Shown here in pieces: positions 53,587 to 63,854 of a stretch of 64,000 nucleotides of DNA (positions are counted from its first letter, which is position 1; every line of letters begins with the position of its first letter). The notes below the pieces were generated by a model. It saw nothing but the letters and a program-made list of their open reading frames with translations. It was not told where the DNA came from and did not search any database. The position numbers and the translations under genes were made by a program. The stretch lies in contig OY288250.1 of NCBI GenBank assembly GCA_958450325.1, forward strand, positions 50,296,898-50,360,897, given 5' to 3'. The DNA is from Agrostemma githago (Eukaryota; Streptophyta; Magnoliopsida; Caryophyllales; Caryophyllaceae).

Positions 53587-53866
53587 CTGTAAAATTAAAA
53601 AGTATTTATTGTATTAGTTTTGGTATAGCAATCACTCATATGAAACAATTTTAACTATGACTTTCAAACTATTAGCATTTAAACATATTTTAACAGTGCT
53701 ATACTTATGTACATCTGTTGTATGAGTTATATACAATAAGTTCTAACTTATCTACATCAAAACAGACGTTGGTTTAATAATGTGCAAATTTCACACATGT
53801 GCATCACATAGTATCTTACATACATCAAAACAGACAGTGCTTTAACTATGTAAATTAGTTGTTTAC
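53587..53866. repeat. Copy A intron 4 with 67/68-bp repeat relics
   Basis: About two to three degenerate copies occur between 53690 and 53855, recognisable by ACATCAAAACAGAC, CATGTGCATCACATAGTA and CAGTGCTTTAACTATG. Copy B's intron 4 carries related copies, so the family was probably in this intron before the duplication or spread by exchange. Confidence 0.65.
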
Positions 53867-54689
53867 CTTGGAGTGATATCTAATGCAAATGCATAGTCTG
53901 TCACATATTTCTCTTCGGCACTCAAATTGGTTAAAAAGCTGATGTTCCTTTGTATGAAAGGAGATTTGAAAATAGCTGGTATTGCTTGTTTCCTCTTGTA
54001 TAGCACTTCAATTTCTTTTTCATTCATTTCATCATCTTGTTGAGATGCATTCCCCACTATTTGTGGAGTGACCAAGTTTTCAACAATATCTGGGCTCTTT
54101 TGAATGATATTTTTCACAGCATAAGGAGCTTCTAAGTTAACTTTTTGTACTGCATGTGCAGGAGTAGATTCCATGTTCTCCACAAACTCCACAAGCTTGT
54201 TATTGAATATTTGTTCAGTAGTAGCTTTCACATCCACATTCTTCATATCCATAATTGGCACACTCTTGTAATTGAACACTTGTTCATTTATGATGGGAGT
54301 TTTTTCTTTATCCACATTTTCCACATCTTCATTTATCTGAGGTGTATCTTGAGGGTCAGAATACATGTCAAGGTTAATATCTTGACTGAGTTGATAGCTC
54401 TCATCTGAGTTCAACAAACTGTATCTTGGCATCATTGGGTCTCTCTCCTTCTTCTTTTTCTTCTTCATCTTTGGTACCTCATTCTTTTTGGCAGAAACAG
54501 CTTCTTCTACTATCTGATCTAACATCTCTAATACGTGTGGAGTCAGTTCTTCTAGACCAAAGTCTGTATCTGAGAAGGTAGGGAAGTCCTTTTGACAAGT
54601 AGAAGGTATTTTGCCTTCTTCTTTTGTGTTGTCATCATTGACAACTTGTGATGCAATATTAGTAACATCCTTCCATTTATCTCCAGATT
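53867..54689 (-). pseudogene. Copy A exon 4: charged linker
   Basis: The exon encodes an acidic, Lys-rich, low-complexity linker with a KMKKKKKKERD basic run (a possible nuclear localisation signal). It ends in a conserved block FKSPFIQRNISFL followed by KYVTDYAFAL, equivalent to FKSSFINKNINCL and KYVSDYVFAP in copy B. The 39-residue repeats of copy B are absent here, although the exon lengths differ by only 3 nt. The acceptor is at 54690 and the donor at 53866. Confidence 0.7.
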
Positions 54690-55118
54690 CTAAGCAGTAA
54701 AAGATGAAAAATAAATACTGTATATACGTTATAATTATACAACACATAGTAACTTATGTACATCAAAACAGACACTTCTATAATCATGTACAAATTCCAA
54801 CATGTCCAACACATAGTAAATTATGTACATCAAAACAAACACTGTTTTAACCATGTATAAATTTCAATATGTGCAACATATAGTAACTTATCTACATCAA
54901 AACAGACATTGTTTTAACCATGTACAAATTTCAATATGTGCAACAAATAGTAATTTATATACGTAGGAACAGACACACTGTTTTAACCATGTACAAATTC
55001 CAAATTGTGCAACACATAGTAACTTATGCAACAGATATCAACTTATGTACGTTAAAACAGATAGTTCTATAAACATATATAAATAGATAGAAAATTAATT
55101 ATAAAAAAAAAATATTAC
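54690..55118. repeat. Copy A intron 3 expanded by a 67/68-bp minisatellite
   Basis: CATCAAAAC recurs at 54761, 54828 and 54895, followed by a diverged copy near 54965, a spacing of about 67 bp; a partial copy follows to about 55075. The intron is 429 bp here and 92 bp in copy B (61119-61210), which lacks the array. The difference therefore reflects gain in A or loss in B. Confidence 0.8.
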
Positions 55119-56286
55119 CATTCTGTTTTGATGGCTGTTCTCTTCTCGTTTCTGCAAGTTTGTTTATAAATTCATTTGCCAAATTTTCAAAGTCCAATAG
55201 TGGTTTGCATTGGGGGGAGGCAACTTTTGCAACTTTTATCGCATCTTTCAGCCCCCTGAAAGACTTTGAGAACTGAGAAGATTTGTTGATTAAATTCTGC
55301 ACCCAGTGTATTACTTCCTTTGGCTCATCATTCTCATCTTTTATTTCCTCCATTTTCACTAGCTTCTCTTTTTCCATTACGGAAGAAACATTTGCAGTAC
55401 AGGTTTTAGAGTTATCCACCTTGTACCAATCAACCGGTTGTAATGGCAAGACAAAGCCGTTACCGAATGTACCCGATTTCTTCGCTTCGTCCACTATTCT
55501 TTTTGAAATGGACTCTTGTGTCCAGAACAGCATTGTCGGGAAACAACGAACAGGTGCTGTTTCTATAGCACATTCTTTGTAGATATATGAACACAAAGAC
55601 CATTATAGGTCCATCAAAGCATTTGTTTCTCTCTACGGTGTTCATCTTCCACATATCAACTGCCTCAATGAAAGCATCAAGGCAAAATTTGCACCAATTA
55701 AAGGTGGGTACCAATGATAAGTCGACTAAAGACATCAATATCTTTAAGCTTGGGGTTGTAGAACAGCTACCCGCTATAAAAATAGAGCAAAGATAAACAA
55801 TGAAGTTCCTCTTGAATTGATCCCCCCCATCCTTCTGTGTTGTTAGCACGTATTGTAACACATTGTTTGTTATCTTGGAACCTTTAAACTGTTCCTTGAA
55901 CTCATCAACTAATCGATTATATTCAACATCCTTGTCATCATAGGATGCTAATACAATATCATTTGATCCCATAGGAAGCCCGGTTGCTATGTGTACATCC
56001 AAATTTGTAACATGAAGTGTCTGACCTTTATATGATGATGAATCAGGGTCAAAATTGGAAACAAGCCAATGACCAACTTTGGCTGGGACTTCTCTTACAT
56101 TTAGAGAAATTATATCCCCGAACCCCAATTCCATAATATCTTCAATTTGCTTGTCTGACAGATTTCTTACAAATTTAAACAAACTTTCAAGGGACATCCT
56201 TGTGGTCAATGATGGGAGTTCATTCACTGGATGTAGAACCCTCTTCCTTCTAGTTTTTGTAGGTTTTGTAGGCTTATTAATGACAG
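55119..56286 (-). pseudogene. Copy A exon 3: plant-specific N-terminal domain with 2-nt deletion
   Basis: The exon encodes the region typical of plant Ulp1-associated proteins: a GFGDIISL motif, an EVPAKVGHWLVSNF helix, DVHIATGLPMG, then NWCKFCLDAFIEAVDMWK and VFVFIYLQRM. From family knowledge this resembles the N-terminal region of DUF1985/Ulp1-type plant genes; I could not run a profile search. The frame breaks after the YRNST motif. In copy B the codons between ST and the VR(A/C)FPTMLFW motif are complete; copy A lacks two bases. The downstream frame continues to a donor at 55118 (AATG, then GTAATA). Confidence 0.75.
55549..55557 (-). other. 2-nt frameshift deletion in copy A
   Basis: Copy A has 15 bases between the GGGAAA and GTGCT landmarks where copy B has 17 (plus-strand view, 55547-55557 against the equivalent site near 61570). 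This switches the reading frame and accounts exactly for the joined exon length of 3724 instead of 3726 nt. Confidence 0.8.
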
Positions 56287-56691
56287 CTGTAAATTTGAGT
56301 GATCAAAACAGATTTAAATGATATGTATAGAGGGCATATGTAACAAGTTCAAGTTCTAAGAACAGATAATTAAAACAACAAATGTACATACCTACAATCG
56401 CATCTGAGAGTAAGTGTAATTGTGATTTCGGTGTCTGAAAACTACAATCCTTAGAATCATCAGAATTATCCTTAGAATCATCAGGAGCATCCTTAGAATC
56501 ATCCTTAGAATCATCGTTTACTTCTACCCGTCTCTTTTTACATGCAACTATACATAATTAACGAAAAATCAATATGCATCATTTACATTGAGAGTATAGG
56601 GTTCAATACGGAGTACTGTATAAGTTTATATACCTTCGATCTTATGAGCAGCTTCCCTCTTTGTTCCGCTTTTCTCCCGATTTGTTCTCAT

Positions 56692-57640
56692 CTTTTTTGT
56701 TAACCTAATTTGCACAAGTTGAATAATCTGTCAGAAGAAATCGTTTTAAACACAATCGGAAGTAATTGCATACTGCCTATTATTTTATACCAACCTTCAA
56801 AAAATCGTTTCAAAAAACAACAATATACCGCAATGTCGAAGGTAATCGGAAAAGATAATCTAGAATAAACTTACAGAAATCGCTAAATTGTTGAAGATAA
56901 TCCGGGGAAGATCTTAAGAGATCGCTTTCTTTTTTTTCTTTTTCTTTTGTGGCTATGAAGTAGGTCAGATACCAATTATGTTCTTTTTTGGGTTTTAATT
57001 AAATAATAAACGGGCTCCTGTTAAGATACGGAATACTATGTTCAAGTATTCGATTTATAATGCTGTTATGTTCATTGAAAATAAGACAGATTCTAAGTAT
57101 ATAAGATATTATATTTTGTACATAAGTGTACTGGAAAACATAAGAGATAAATACTTTTAGTGTACATAATATAGAATTTAGAGAACATAAGTCAAATATC
57201 AAGCTTATTTAAACATTATACAAAAACATAAGACATGACTATTTTAACCATACATAATACTTTAAATGTATTTTGTCAGTTCAACATAATACAAGTAGTT
57301 TAAATGTACATAACATAAACTTTAGCATATATAGGAATCAGTTCAACATAATTGGCTGCCTTGATGATCTTCAAACTAGATTTATGATGCACAAAATAAG
57401 GCAAAGATCAACTTTACCAGTAAACACTCCTTCCACAAAACAACGTTTTGTATGCTTCTTGTGTGAAGTTTACTATCTACAAGACATATTTCGTCCAATG
57501 TTATCTTAGAGATGTTCCTTGTACATATTTGTATTTTGATGCGTACATAACATATCCAATGATAAACAAATAATCCATTGATTGCCATTTTTATATTAAT
57601 AGATCGTCTATTACAGTAATATAACTAATTCTACATACAA
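56692..57640. other. Intergenic spacer: copy A promoter side and copy B 3' flank
   Basis: This is 949 bp of AT-rich DNA between the start of copy A and the stop of copy B. It holds the copy A TATA candidate, a polypyrimidine run (about 56927-56950) and scattered GTACATAA motifs (57115-57550) that resemble worn copies of the minisatellite family. Open frames here (for example 57273-57509 plus, 57382-57588 minus) have no recognisable domain and no paralogue. I see no gene. Confidence 0.6.
56783..56789 (-). promoter_or_regulatory. Candidate TATA box of copy A
   Basis: The minus strand reads TATAAAATAATAGG, about 92 nt upstream of the ATG at 56691. Copy B has a TATA-like element at a similar distance (about 85 nt). 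Position and sequence fit a core promoter, but no transcript evidence is available. Confidence 0.45.
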
Positions 57641-58078
57641 TTAAAATAAGATCTCATATTTTTCCTTAACACTGAAATTTGTCACATAGTTCTTTTCCCA
57701 CTTCAAAAGATCCAAGCATGTTTCACGCCTAAATTCTTTGTTATTTGCAAAGTATGATTGACTTGTCCATTTCTTCTTGTCATGCAATGCCTTTATCCAT
57801 TTCATAACAAAGAGACCACAATCAACTTTATTGGTTTGCTTCGCTGCATTTTTAAACGCTTCCACTTGAAATTTTCCCATTTGTTTGGAAATTTGTTCAT
57901 AGCCAGGGTAGTTTTGTAAAATGTTTGAAACATTATACACTACATTTTCAACTTCCTTGTTCCTTTTTCTGTAAAACTTCGTCTTGCATGAATCAACGAC
58001 GTAATTCCTTTTCTCTTCTAGATCACAGACAAGTAAAATCCAATGATCCGGGTTTTCAGTGTGAATTGGAACAAAGAT
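57641..58078 (-). other. Copy B exon 14: C48 protease catalytic domain
   Basis: The exon encodes 145 residues and the stop codon. Catalytic codons: His at 58043-58045 in PDHWILLV, Asp at 57992-57994 in YVVDSC, Cys at 57818-57820 in VDCGLF; the oxyanion Gln is six residues before the Cys (KQTNKVDCG). These are the signature elements of Ulp1/SENP peptidases (family C48). All are present, so an active enzyme is plausible. Confidence 0.85.
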
Positions 58079-61000
58079 CTGAAAATTTACACATTTCACA
58101 GTCATAAACATAGTTTTTTTATAGTTAATTATCGTCAACTTTTAATACTTTAATCATTGGATGTACCTTTCTTATAGATTTCGTATCATGAGGCATGTAT
58201 GATACAGTACAGTACAGAGTATTAAGAGTAGTAGTGCTCTTTGGGTCTAATTCCTGAAACAAAAGATAAGCATCAAATAAATAACTGTAACCTTAAATAT
58301 CGAAAATAAGTACACCAATTTGAAATACTTACCCCTGCCTTTGTTGGAAAGAATACAACATCCTTCCTTCCTAATGTAATATAAATTCCATACAAATCTA
58401 TCACCTATTAAAATGGAACTTGTTAGATTTATTTAGAAGCATTTGAATTTGTAAGATTAAAACTTGTTAGACATTTTCTTACCATATCAACTAATTCCTC
58501 ATCTGCAAATAACAATGCTTGCATATCTATGCGGTTTAAACACATCCATTCAGTTTGTATAATGATTTCGCTGTAAAATAACACACAACGTGGGAGTAAT
58601 AACCTTAAAATTAATTAATTATGATGAATGATTTCAAAAACAATGGAAAGGGTAGAATGTATTACCTATTATACGATCGTAGCATGGCATCGTATTCTTT
58701 CTGCTTGTCCTCTAATCCCTTTCCAGCAAAATTCTTTTTTGTTACTTTTTTCAAGAAATTTTCAACTATATGAGAATCGCTGTATTTTTGTGTTGTTAAA
58801 TTTTCCACTTCCAATCTGATAAAAGTCATAGAACAGAATATGACTTTGTAATCGAAACAATATATAATAATTTATGTATGTCAAATTATGACTTATCAAC
58901 AGAAAGCTATCAGATACATACAACATTTTTTTTGCCTCCTTCAACACAGTATTCTTCAGCTCATTCCTGTCTGAAGTTAGTATTCTGTGGCAATACGACA
59001 CCATCATCATCTTTACGTAATCATTGTATGAAATGGTGGACTGCACATATACATAATCATTACACATGATAACATTAGTATATTGGAAAATAATAACATA
59101 TAGATTAGTATCGGTGATGAATGTGTTGTGATTTTTAACTTACTGGTTTGAACTCGTCGGCATAATTGTCTTTATTGCCTTTGTATGTTTCAATGATTCT
59201 CATTGAAAGAATGCCATTGTTACTTTCCAAATCTTTAGAGAAATCTGGAATATATTCGATCAACTCATAGGTATCAAACTCTTTCACCCATTCGATTTTA
59301 TGTTCGAAATGTTCCTTCAAATAACCATTCTGAAAATATAAGCCAATTATTCAGGCCAGATAACATAAATTTTAATGTACAAAAGAGCACAGACTTATAT
59401 ATAGAATGTTTTTTTAATGAATGAAAAAACACAAACATAGAATGTGTAATGTTAATGCCTAGAGTATGCTCACATAAATCTCTTTAGCTCCAAGACCAAT
59501 CTCTTTGCTGTTAATTCCTTCATGAAACCCAAAATGAATCATCTCAAATTTCTTCGAGATTGAGTTTGCACAGTAAACAACATAACCTGCTGAATATCTA
59601 AAGCAGAAAAGTGCCTTGAAGAAAATCACATTATTAGTTCTCACAATGAATGAATGATTAAATAAATAAATAAATAAGAGTTATAAAGAATATCTTTTTG
59701 ATTACCAGTTGCACATCATTAACGTCCATTTCACTTTTGGGAACCTGAAACATTGTAGTGATTGTTTAGAAGAGAATCATGAGTGAAAACAGTTTTTATC
59801 ATATGTGAATGGAATACATAACATTACCTGATATTCTTGAAAAGGAGACATATACACACGTTTGATAGATGATGTCGGTGATAGCTTTTCCAAATCATTC
59901 ATCAATAGGCACCAGAAATTTAAAATTAACTCATTGATTCGGGTATCACAGGTTGCCATCATCGACAGGTCCCCCCTTGAAAGTTCAATGTTTCCAAACT
60001 TAAACAGAATATCCCTGAAAAATTAAATTATTTAGTGTACTAGTTTTGCTATACCTGGTATGAATCTTATGTACAAAATATATTAATTTATGTACATCAA
60101 AACCATCTGCAAATCATGTACATCAAGACATGTTATAACCATGCTTTGACAATGTACAAATTGATATCAAGTTATGTACATCAAAACAGACGGTGCTTTG
60201 ACAATGTACAAATTGTGAACATGTGCAATAGATATCAACTTATGTACATTAAAACAGGAACAGATATGAAACTTGTTTAAAAGATTAATGTGACTTACTG
60301 CAAAAACTTTCCTGGTGCAAATACATAGTCTGACACATATTTCTGCTGAGCTTTGAGAGAGGTCAAACAGTTGATGTTCTTATTAATAAAAGAAGATTTG
60401 AAAACTGCTACATTTCCTTGTTTTCCCTTTCGCTGTGCTTCAATCTTTTTTTTTTCAAGTGTATCTATTTCCTTGTTTTGATTTGTAAGAGATTCCAAAT
60501 GCACATTTACAACATCATCAACAAAAGTTTCCAAATCCACATCAACAATTTCCACAGTATGTGCATTCAAAAAATCTTTGTGTTCTACAGAAATAATTTC
60601 ACTGTCATTTTTTATAGGAGTAGAAATACGAACATCTGTACAGATGTCTTCTGCAGCATCAACATTTTCCACATTGTCCGCATTGAACATATTTTCATTT
60701 TCCTCAGAAATAATTTCACTGTCATTCTTGACAGGAGTAGAAATAGGAGCATCTGTACAGATGTTTTCTGCAGCATCAACATTTTCCACAGTGTCCGCAT
60801 CGAACACATCTTCATTTTCCTCGGAAATAATTTCACTGTCATTTTTGACAGGACTAGAAATAGGAGCATCTGTACAGATGTCTTCTGCAGCATCAACATT
60901 CAACACATCTTCACTGTCATTCTTGACAGGACTAGAAATAGGATTATCATGAATATTGATGTCTTCTGCAGTATCAACATCTTCCAGAAGTAGTACAGTA

Positions 61001-62693
61001 TTCATTTCATCTATCTTGTCCTTTTCACGATCAGTCTTTTTCACAGAAGTAAGATCTTTTGCCATCTTATGTATCATATGCAGTATTTCTGGATTCTTCT
61101 CATTTTGTTCCTCCTCACCTATTTTGAAGCAAAAGATGAAACATAAGTACTATATTCGACATATTATAACAAATGAATGGGGATAAAACCAATTGAAGAA
61201 AAATTCTTACCAAATTCATGATGTTCTGTTATTGTCACAAGTTTTTCAACAAAATCACTGGTCAACATTTCCAATTTTGTTATTGGTTTGCATTGAGGGG
61301 ACGCAAACTTTGCAACATTTATAGCAACTTTGAACCCCTTCAAATTTTTTGTGAATTCAACAGATTTCAGCATTAAACTTTGTAACCAATCTCCTTCTTC
61401 CTTTCCCTCTTTGTTCATACTTTCCTTTACTTCCTCCCCCTTGTACCAATCAAGGGACTCTAATGGGATAACCAGACCATTACCAAACGTACCCGATTTT
61501 TTTGCTTCGTCCATTATTCTCTTTGAAATGGACTCTTGTGTCCAGAACAGCATTGTTGGGAAAGCACGGACTGGGGTGCTGTTTCTGTACCGCATTCTTT
61601 GCAAATATATGAACACAAAGACCATTATAGGTCCATCAAAAAACTTCTCCTTCTCTGCTGTGTTCATCTTCCACATATCAACAGCCTCGATGAAGGCATC
61701 AAGGCAAAATTTGCACCAATTATACGTAGGTACCAAAGACAAATCGACTAAAGACTTCAATATCCTAAAACTTGGAGTTGCAGAAGAGGTACCTTCTATA
61801 AAATAAGAACAGATATAAACTATAAAGTTCCTTTTGAATAGATCACCTCCATCCTTTTGTTTATCAAGGATGGATTTCAATGCAGTGGCCGTAACCTTTG
61901 ACCCTTCAAATTGATTCTTACATTCCTTAAGAAGTTTTCTGTATTCCATGTCTTGGTCATCATACGATGCAAGGACAATCTTGTTTGGTCCCATAGGAAA
62001 CCCAGTTGCAATATGTACATCAAGATTTGTCACATCAAATGTATTATATTTAAATGTGGCTGAATCAGGAATGAAATTTGTAACAAGCCAATGAGCAAGC
62101 TTGCACGGGACTTCTTTTACTTTCAGATCAATTAAATCCCCAAACCCTAATTCTTTAATATCTGCAGTCTGTTTCTCTGACAAATCATTTAGAAATTTAA
62201 CCAAACCATCAGGGGACATGCGTGTCTTCAATGACGGCAGTTCGTTCGTTGCATGTAGAACTCTCTTCCTCCTAGTCTTTGTAGTTTTAGGAGCAATACC
62301 TGTAAATTGTATGTTCATAACGCATTACACAATGCACATAACTTCAAACACAAATTGTATGTAAATTTTTAAAGCTATACTAAATAAAAAAAGTTCTTTT
62401 CAAACAATATTGAAACATAGTAGTCTATTTAATGAATATACCTTTATTTGCGTCTGTTATCAAACATAATTGTTTGTCTGATGTTTCTTCATAATTATCA
62501 GAGTCTGTATCCTTTTCTTCAGTTCGCCTCCTTTTACATTCAGCTACGAATAAAGAACACAAAATCAGTATAATTTCATTGTACATAATTTAAATTGTAC
62601 ACAAATACCTTAAATGTACATAATTTAAATTGTACCTTTCTCCTTTTTATCAGTTTTCCTCTTTGCTGCAGTCTTCTCCAGGTTTGATTTCAT
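57641..62693 (-). CDS. Ulp1/C48 family cysteine protease (SUMO protease-like), copy B
   Basis: Fourteen exons: 62636-62693, 62442-62543, 61211-62299, 60299-61118, 59828-60014, 59706-59744, 59474-59614, 59144-59329, 58922-59040, 58666-58815, 58483-58570, 58333-58404, 58167-58253, 57641-58078. All introns are GT-AG, every junction is in phase, and the total is 3576 nt (1191 aa). Residues 1-55 are basic with a KRRR nuclear signal; about 54-417 form the plant-specific N-terminal domain; 417-690 an acidic linker; 690-1046 a conserved helical region; 1047-1191 the protease domain with His1058, Asp1075, Gln1127 and Cys1133. Family members cleave SUMO precursors or SUMO conjugates, usually in the nucleus. 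Plant genomes carry expanded, sometimes transposon-borne (MULE) Ulp1-like families of uncertain substrate, so SUMO specificity is inference. The ATG is the first in an exon of the same length as in copy A, just downstream of a TATA-like element. It is a head-to-tail paralogue of copy A. Confidence 0.85.
60015..60298. repeat. Copy B intron 4 with 67/68-bp repeat relics
   Basis: Degenerate copies run from about 60070 to 60265 (TTATGTACATCAAAAC, GGTGCTTTGACAATGTACAA, ACATGTGCAATAGATATC). They match the A-type unit of the 63.1-63.9 kb array most closely. Confidence 0.7.
60299..61118 (-). other. Copy B exon 4: acidic linker with 39-aa repeats
   Basis: At residues about 464-600 a 39-residue (117-bp) unit is repeated about 3.5 times, recognisable by NVDAAEDICTDAPIS, PVKNDSEIIS and EEN. 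AACATT recurs at 60661, 60778 and 60895 on the plus strand. The repeats are followed by VEIVDVD (residues 605-611, about 60535-60555), which fits a SUMO-interacting motif (hydrophobic core then acidic); this is inference. The exon closes with the FKSSFINKNINCL and KYVSDYVFAP blocks shared with copy A. Copy A lacks the repeats. Confidence 0.75.
61211..62299 (-). other. Copy B exon 3: plant-specific N-terminal domain
   Basis: Intact counterpart of copy A exon 3. Ordered motifs: TKTRRKRVLH basic stretch, GFGDLIDLKVKEVP, LAHWLVTNF, DVHIATGFPMG, KRNFIVYICSYF, YNWCKFCLDAFIEAVDMWK, IMVFVFIYLQRM, FPTMLFWTQESISKR and SPQCKP. The domain layout is that seen upstream of Ulp1 domains in many plant genes; its biochemical role is unknown to me. 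The segment from YNWCKF through GTFGNG is far more similar to copy A than the rest of the gene. The donor at 61210 follows EFG. Confidence 0.75.
62442..62693 (-). other. Copy B exons 1-2: basic N-terminus
   Basis: Exon 1 (62636-62693) and exon 2 (62442-62543) encode about 53 residues rich in Lys, Arg, Glu and Asp, with AAKRKTDKKEK and ECKRRRTEEK. The pattern is a plausible bipartite nuclear localisation signal followed by an acidic patch. In copy A the equivalent exon 2 is 54 nt longer because of DDSK repeats. Both introns are AT-rich. Confidence 0.7.
62581..62635. repeat. 20-bp direct repeat inside copy B intron 1
   Basis: GTACATAATTTAAATTGTAC occurs at 62581-62600 and exactly again at 62616-62635, and is itself nearly palindromic. 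The second copy abuts exon 1, so its minus-strand GT is the splice donor of intron 1. Confidence 0.85.
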
Positions 62694-63125
62694 CTTGTCT
62701 CGTGAATTACTTAACCCTAATTTTCAACAAAATCACTCTAAAAATCAAAAATACAACACACAAAACTGCATATGTACTTTATAAATAACGCGAATGATAG
62801 ACAAGACCTAATCTCCAAAGAATAAAAGATTGCAATTTTACTTTACTGTAAATTTCACAAAATCGTTCGAAAAACCATTAGTTATGGCATGCAAAGAATC
62901 AAGAACATATCACTCACCAAATAATCATTGAAGATGATCGATATAAATTACAGTACTTGATTTTTCAAATTGTTGTGAAGTGATGCAATTTTTGAAATAG
63001 TTGAAGTGATTATAGGAATTCTCGGTAGTTGAAGTGAAATAGTTCAAATTATGCAATACTAGTAGTTGTCAAATGACTGTTGAAGTACTTTATTATTATT
63101 ATTATTATTAATTAATTATTATCAT
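62694..63125. other. Upstream flank of copy B, no gene seen
   Basis: AT-rich DNA holding the TATA candidate and a (TTA)n tract at 63090-63110. No open frame with recognisable content on either strand. Confidence 0.6.
62778..62787 (-). promoter_or_regulatory. Candidate TATA box of copy B
   Basis: The minus strand reads TATTTATAAA about 85 nt upstream of the ATG at 62693, comparable to the spacing in copy A. It is an AT-rich region, so chance occurrence is possible. Confidence 0.4.
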
Positions 63126-63854
63126 ACGGTGCTTTGACAATGTACAAATTGTGAACATGTGCAACAGATATCAACTTATGTACATCAATTCAGACACTGT
63201 TTTAACTATGTAAAAATATCGATATGTACAACAGATATCTACTTATGTACATCAAAATAGACACTACTTTAAATATGTAAAAATATCAACATGTACAATA
63301 GATATCAAGTTATGTACATCAGAACAGACGGTGCTTTAACTATTTACAGATTTTGAACATGTGCAACAGATATCAAGTTATATACATCAAAACAGACGGT
63401 GCTTTAACTATTTACAGATTTTGTACATGTGCAACAGATATCAAGTTATGTACATCAAAACAGACGGTGCTTTTACAATGTACAAATTGTGAACATGTGC
63501 AAGAGATATCAACTTATGTACATCAATTCAGACACTGTTTTAACTATGTAAAAATATCGATATGTACAACAGATATCTATTTATGTACATCAAAACAGAC
63601 ACTACTTTAAATATGTAAAAATATCAACATGTACAACAGATATCAAGTTATTTACATCAACACAGACGGAGGTTTAACTATTTACAGATTTTGAACATGT
63701 GCAACAGATATCAAGTTATATACATCAAAACAGACGGTGCTTTAACTATTCACAGATTTTGAATATGTGCAACAGATATCAAGTTATATACATCAAAACA
63801 GACGGTGCTTTAACTATTTACAGATTTTGAATATGTGCAACAGATATCAAGTTA
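63126..63854. repeat. 67/68-bp minisatellite with five-unit higher-order pattern
   Basis: GAC(G/A)(G/C) unit starts at 63327, 63395, 63463, 63531, 63598, 63665, 63733 and 63801 give periods of 67-68 bp; about 10.7 copies in all. Unit types follow the order A-B-C-D-D, then A-B-C-D-D-D, where A has TGACAATGTACAAATTG or a close variant, B has TATCGATATG, C has ACACTACTTTAAATATG and D has ACTATTTACAGATTTTG. The higher-order period is about 336 bp (63127 to 63463). The unit has no reading frame of interest. Confidence 0.9.

Larger units (their letters stand above)
51219..56691 (-). pseudogene. Ulp1/C48 cysteine protease-like gene, copy A, frameshifted
   Basis: Fourteen exons can be traced by GT-AG junctions and by alignment to copy B: 56634-56691, 56392-56547, 55119-56286, 53867-54689, 53400-53586, 53273-53311, 53037-53177, 52768-52953, 52544-52674, 52298-52447, 52119-52206, 51979-52050, 51802-51888, 51219-51656. 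Ten of the fourteen have the same length as in copy B. The joined length is 3724 nt, two short of a multiple of three: exon 3 lost 2 nt near 55552, so translation would stop at 55460 after about 346 residues. Beyond the break the frame stays open to the TAG at 51219, and the catalytic His (51621-51623), Asp and Cys (51396-51398) codons survive. So the break is either recent or an assembly error. The start is the ATG at 56689-56691, which matches copy B's first exon length of 58 nt. The N-terminal KKRR with DDSK repeats suggests a nuclear protein. No promoter loss is visible. Confidence 0.8.

Noticed and set aside
57273..57588. Overlapping small open frames in the intergenic spacer
   Set aside because: No recognisable domain, no paralogue elsewhere in the window, AT-rich composition like surrounding non-coding DNA.
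60418..60993. Plus-strand open frames of 191 and 124 codons
   Set aside because: They are antisense shadows of the 39-aa coding repeats in copy B exon 4.
61330..61806. Plus-strand open frame of 158 codons
   Set aside because: Antisense shadow of the conserved exon 3 of copy B; the same shadow appears opposite copy A.
63353..63610. 85-codon plus-strand open frame
   Set aside because: It is translated minisatellite (repeating CTSKQT-type peptide) rather than a gene.
50829..63854. Mutator-like element (MULE) carrying the Ulp1 genes, with the 67/68-bp repeats as terminal repeats
   Set aside because: Copies at both ends are in the same orientation, not inverted, and no MURA transposase or clear target-site duplication was seen.
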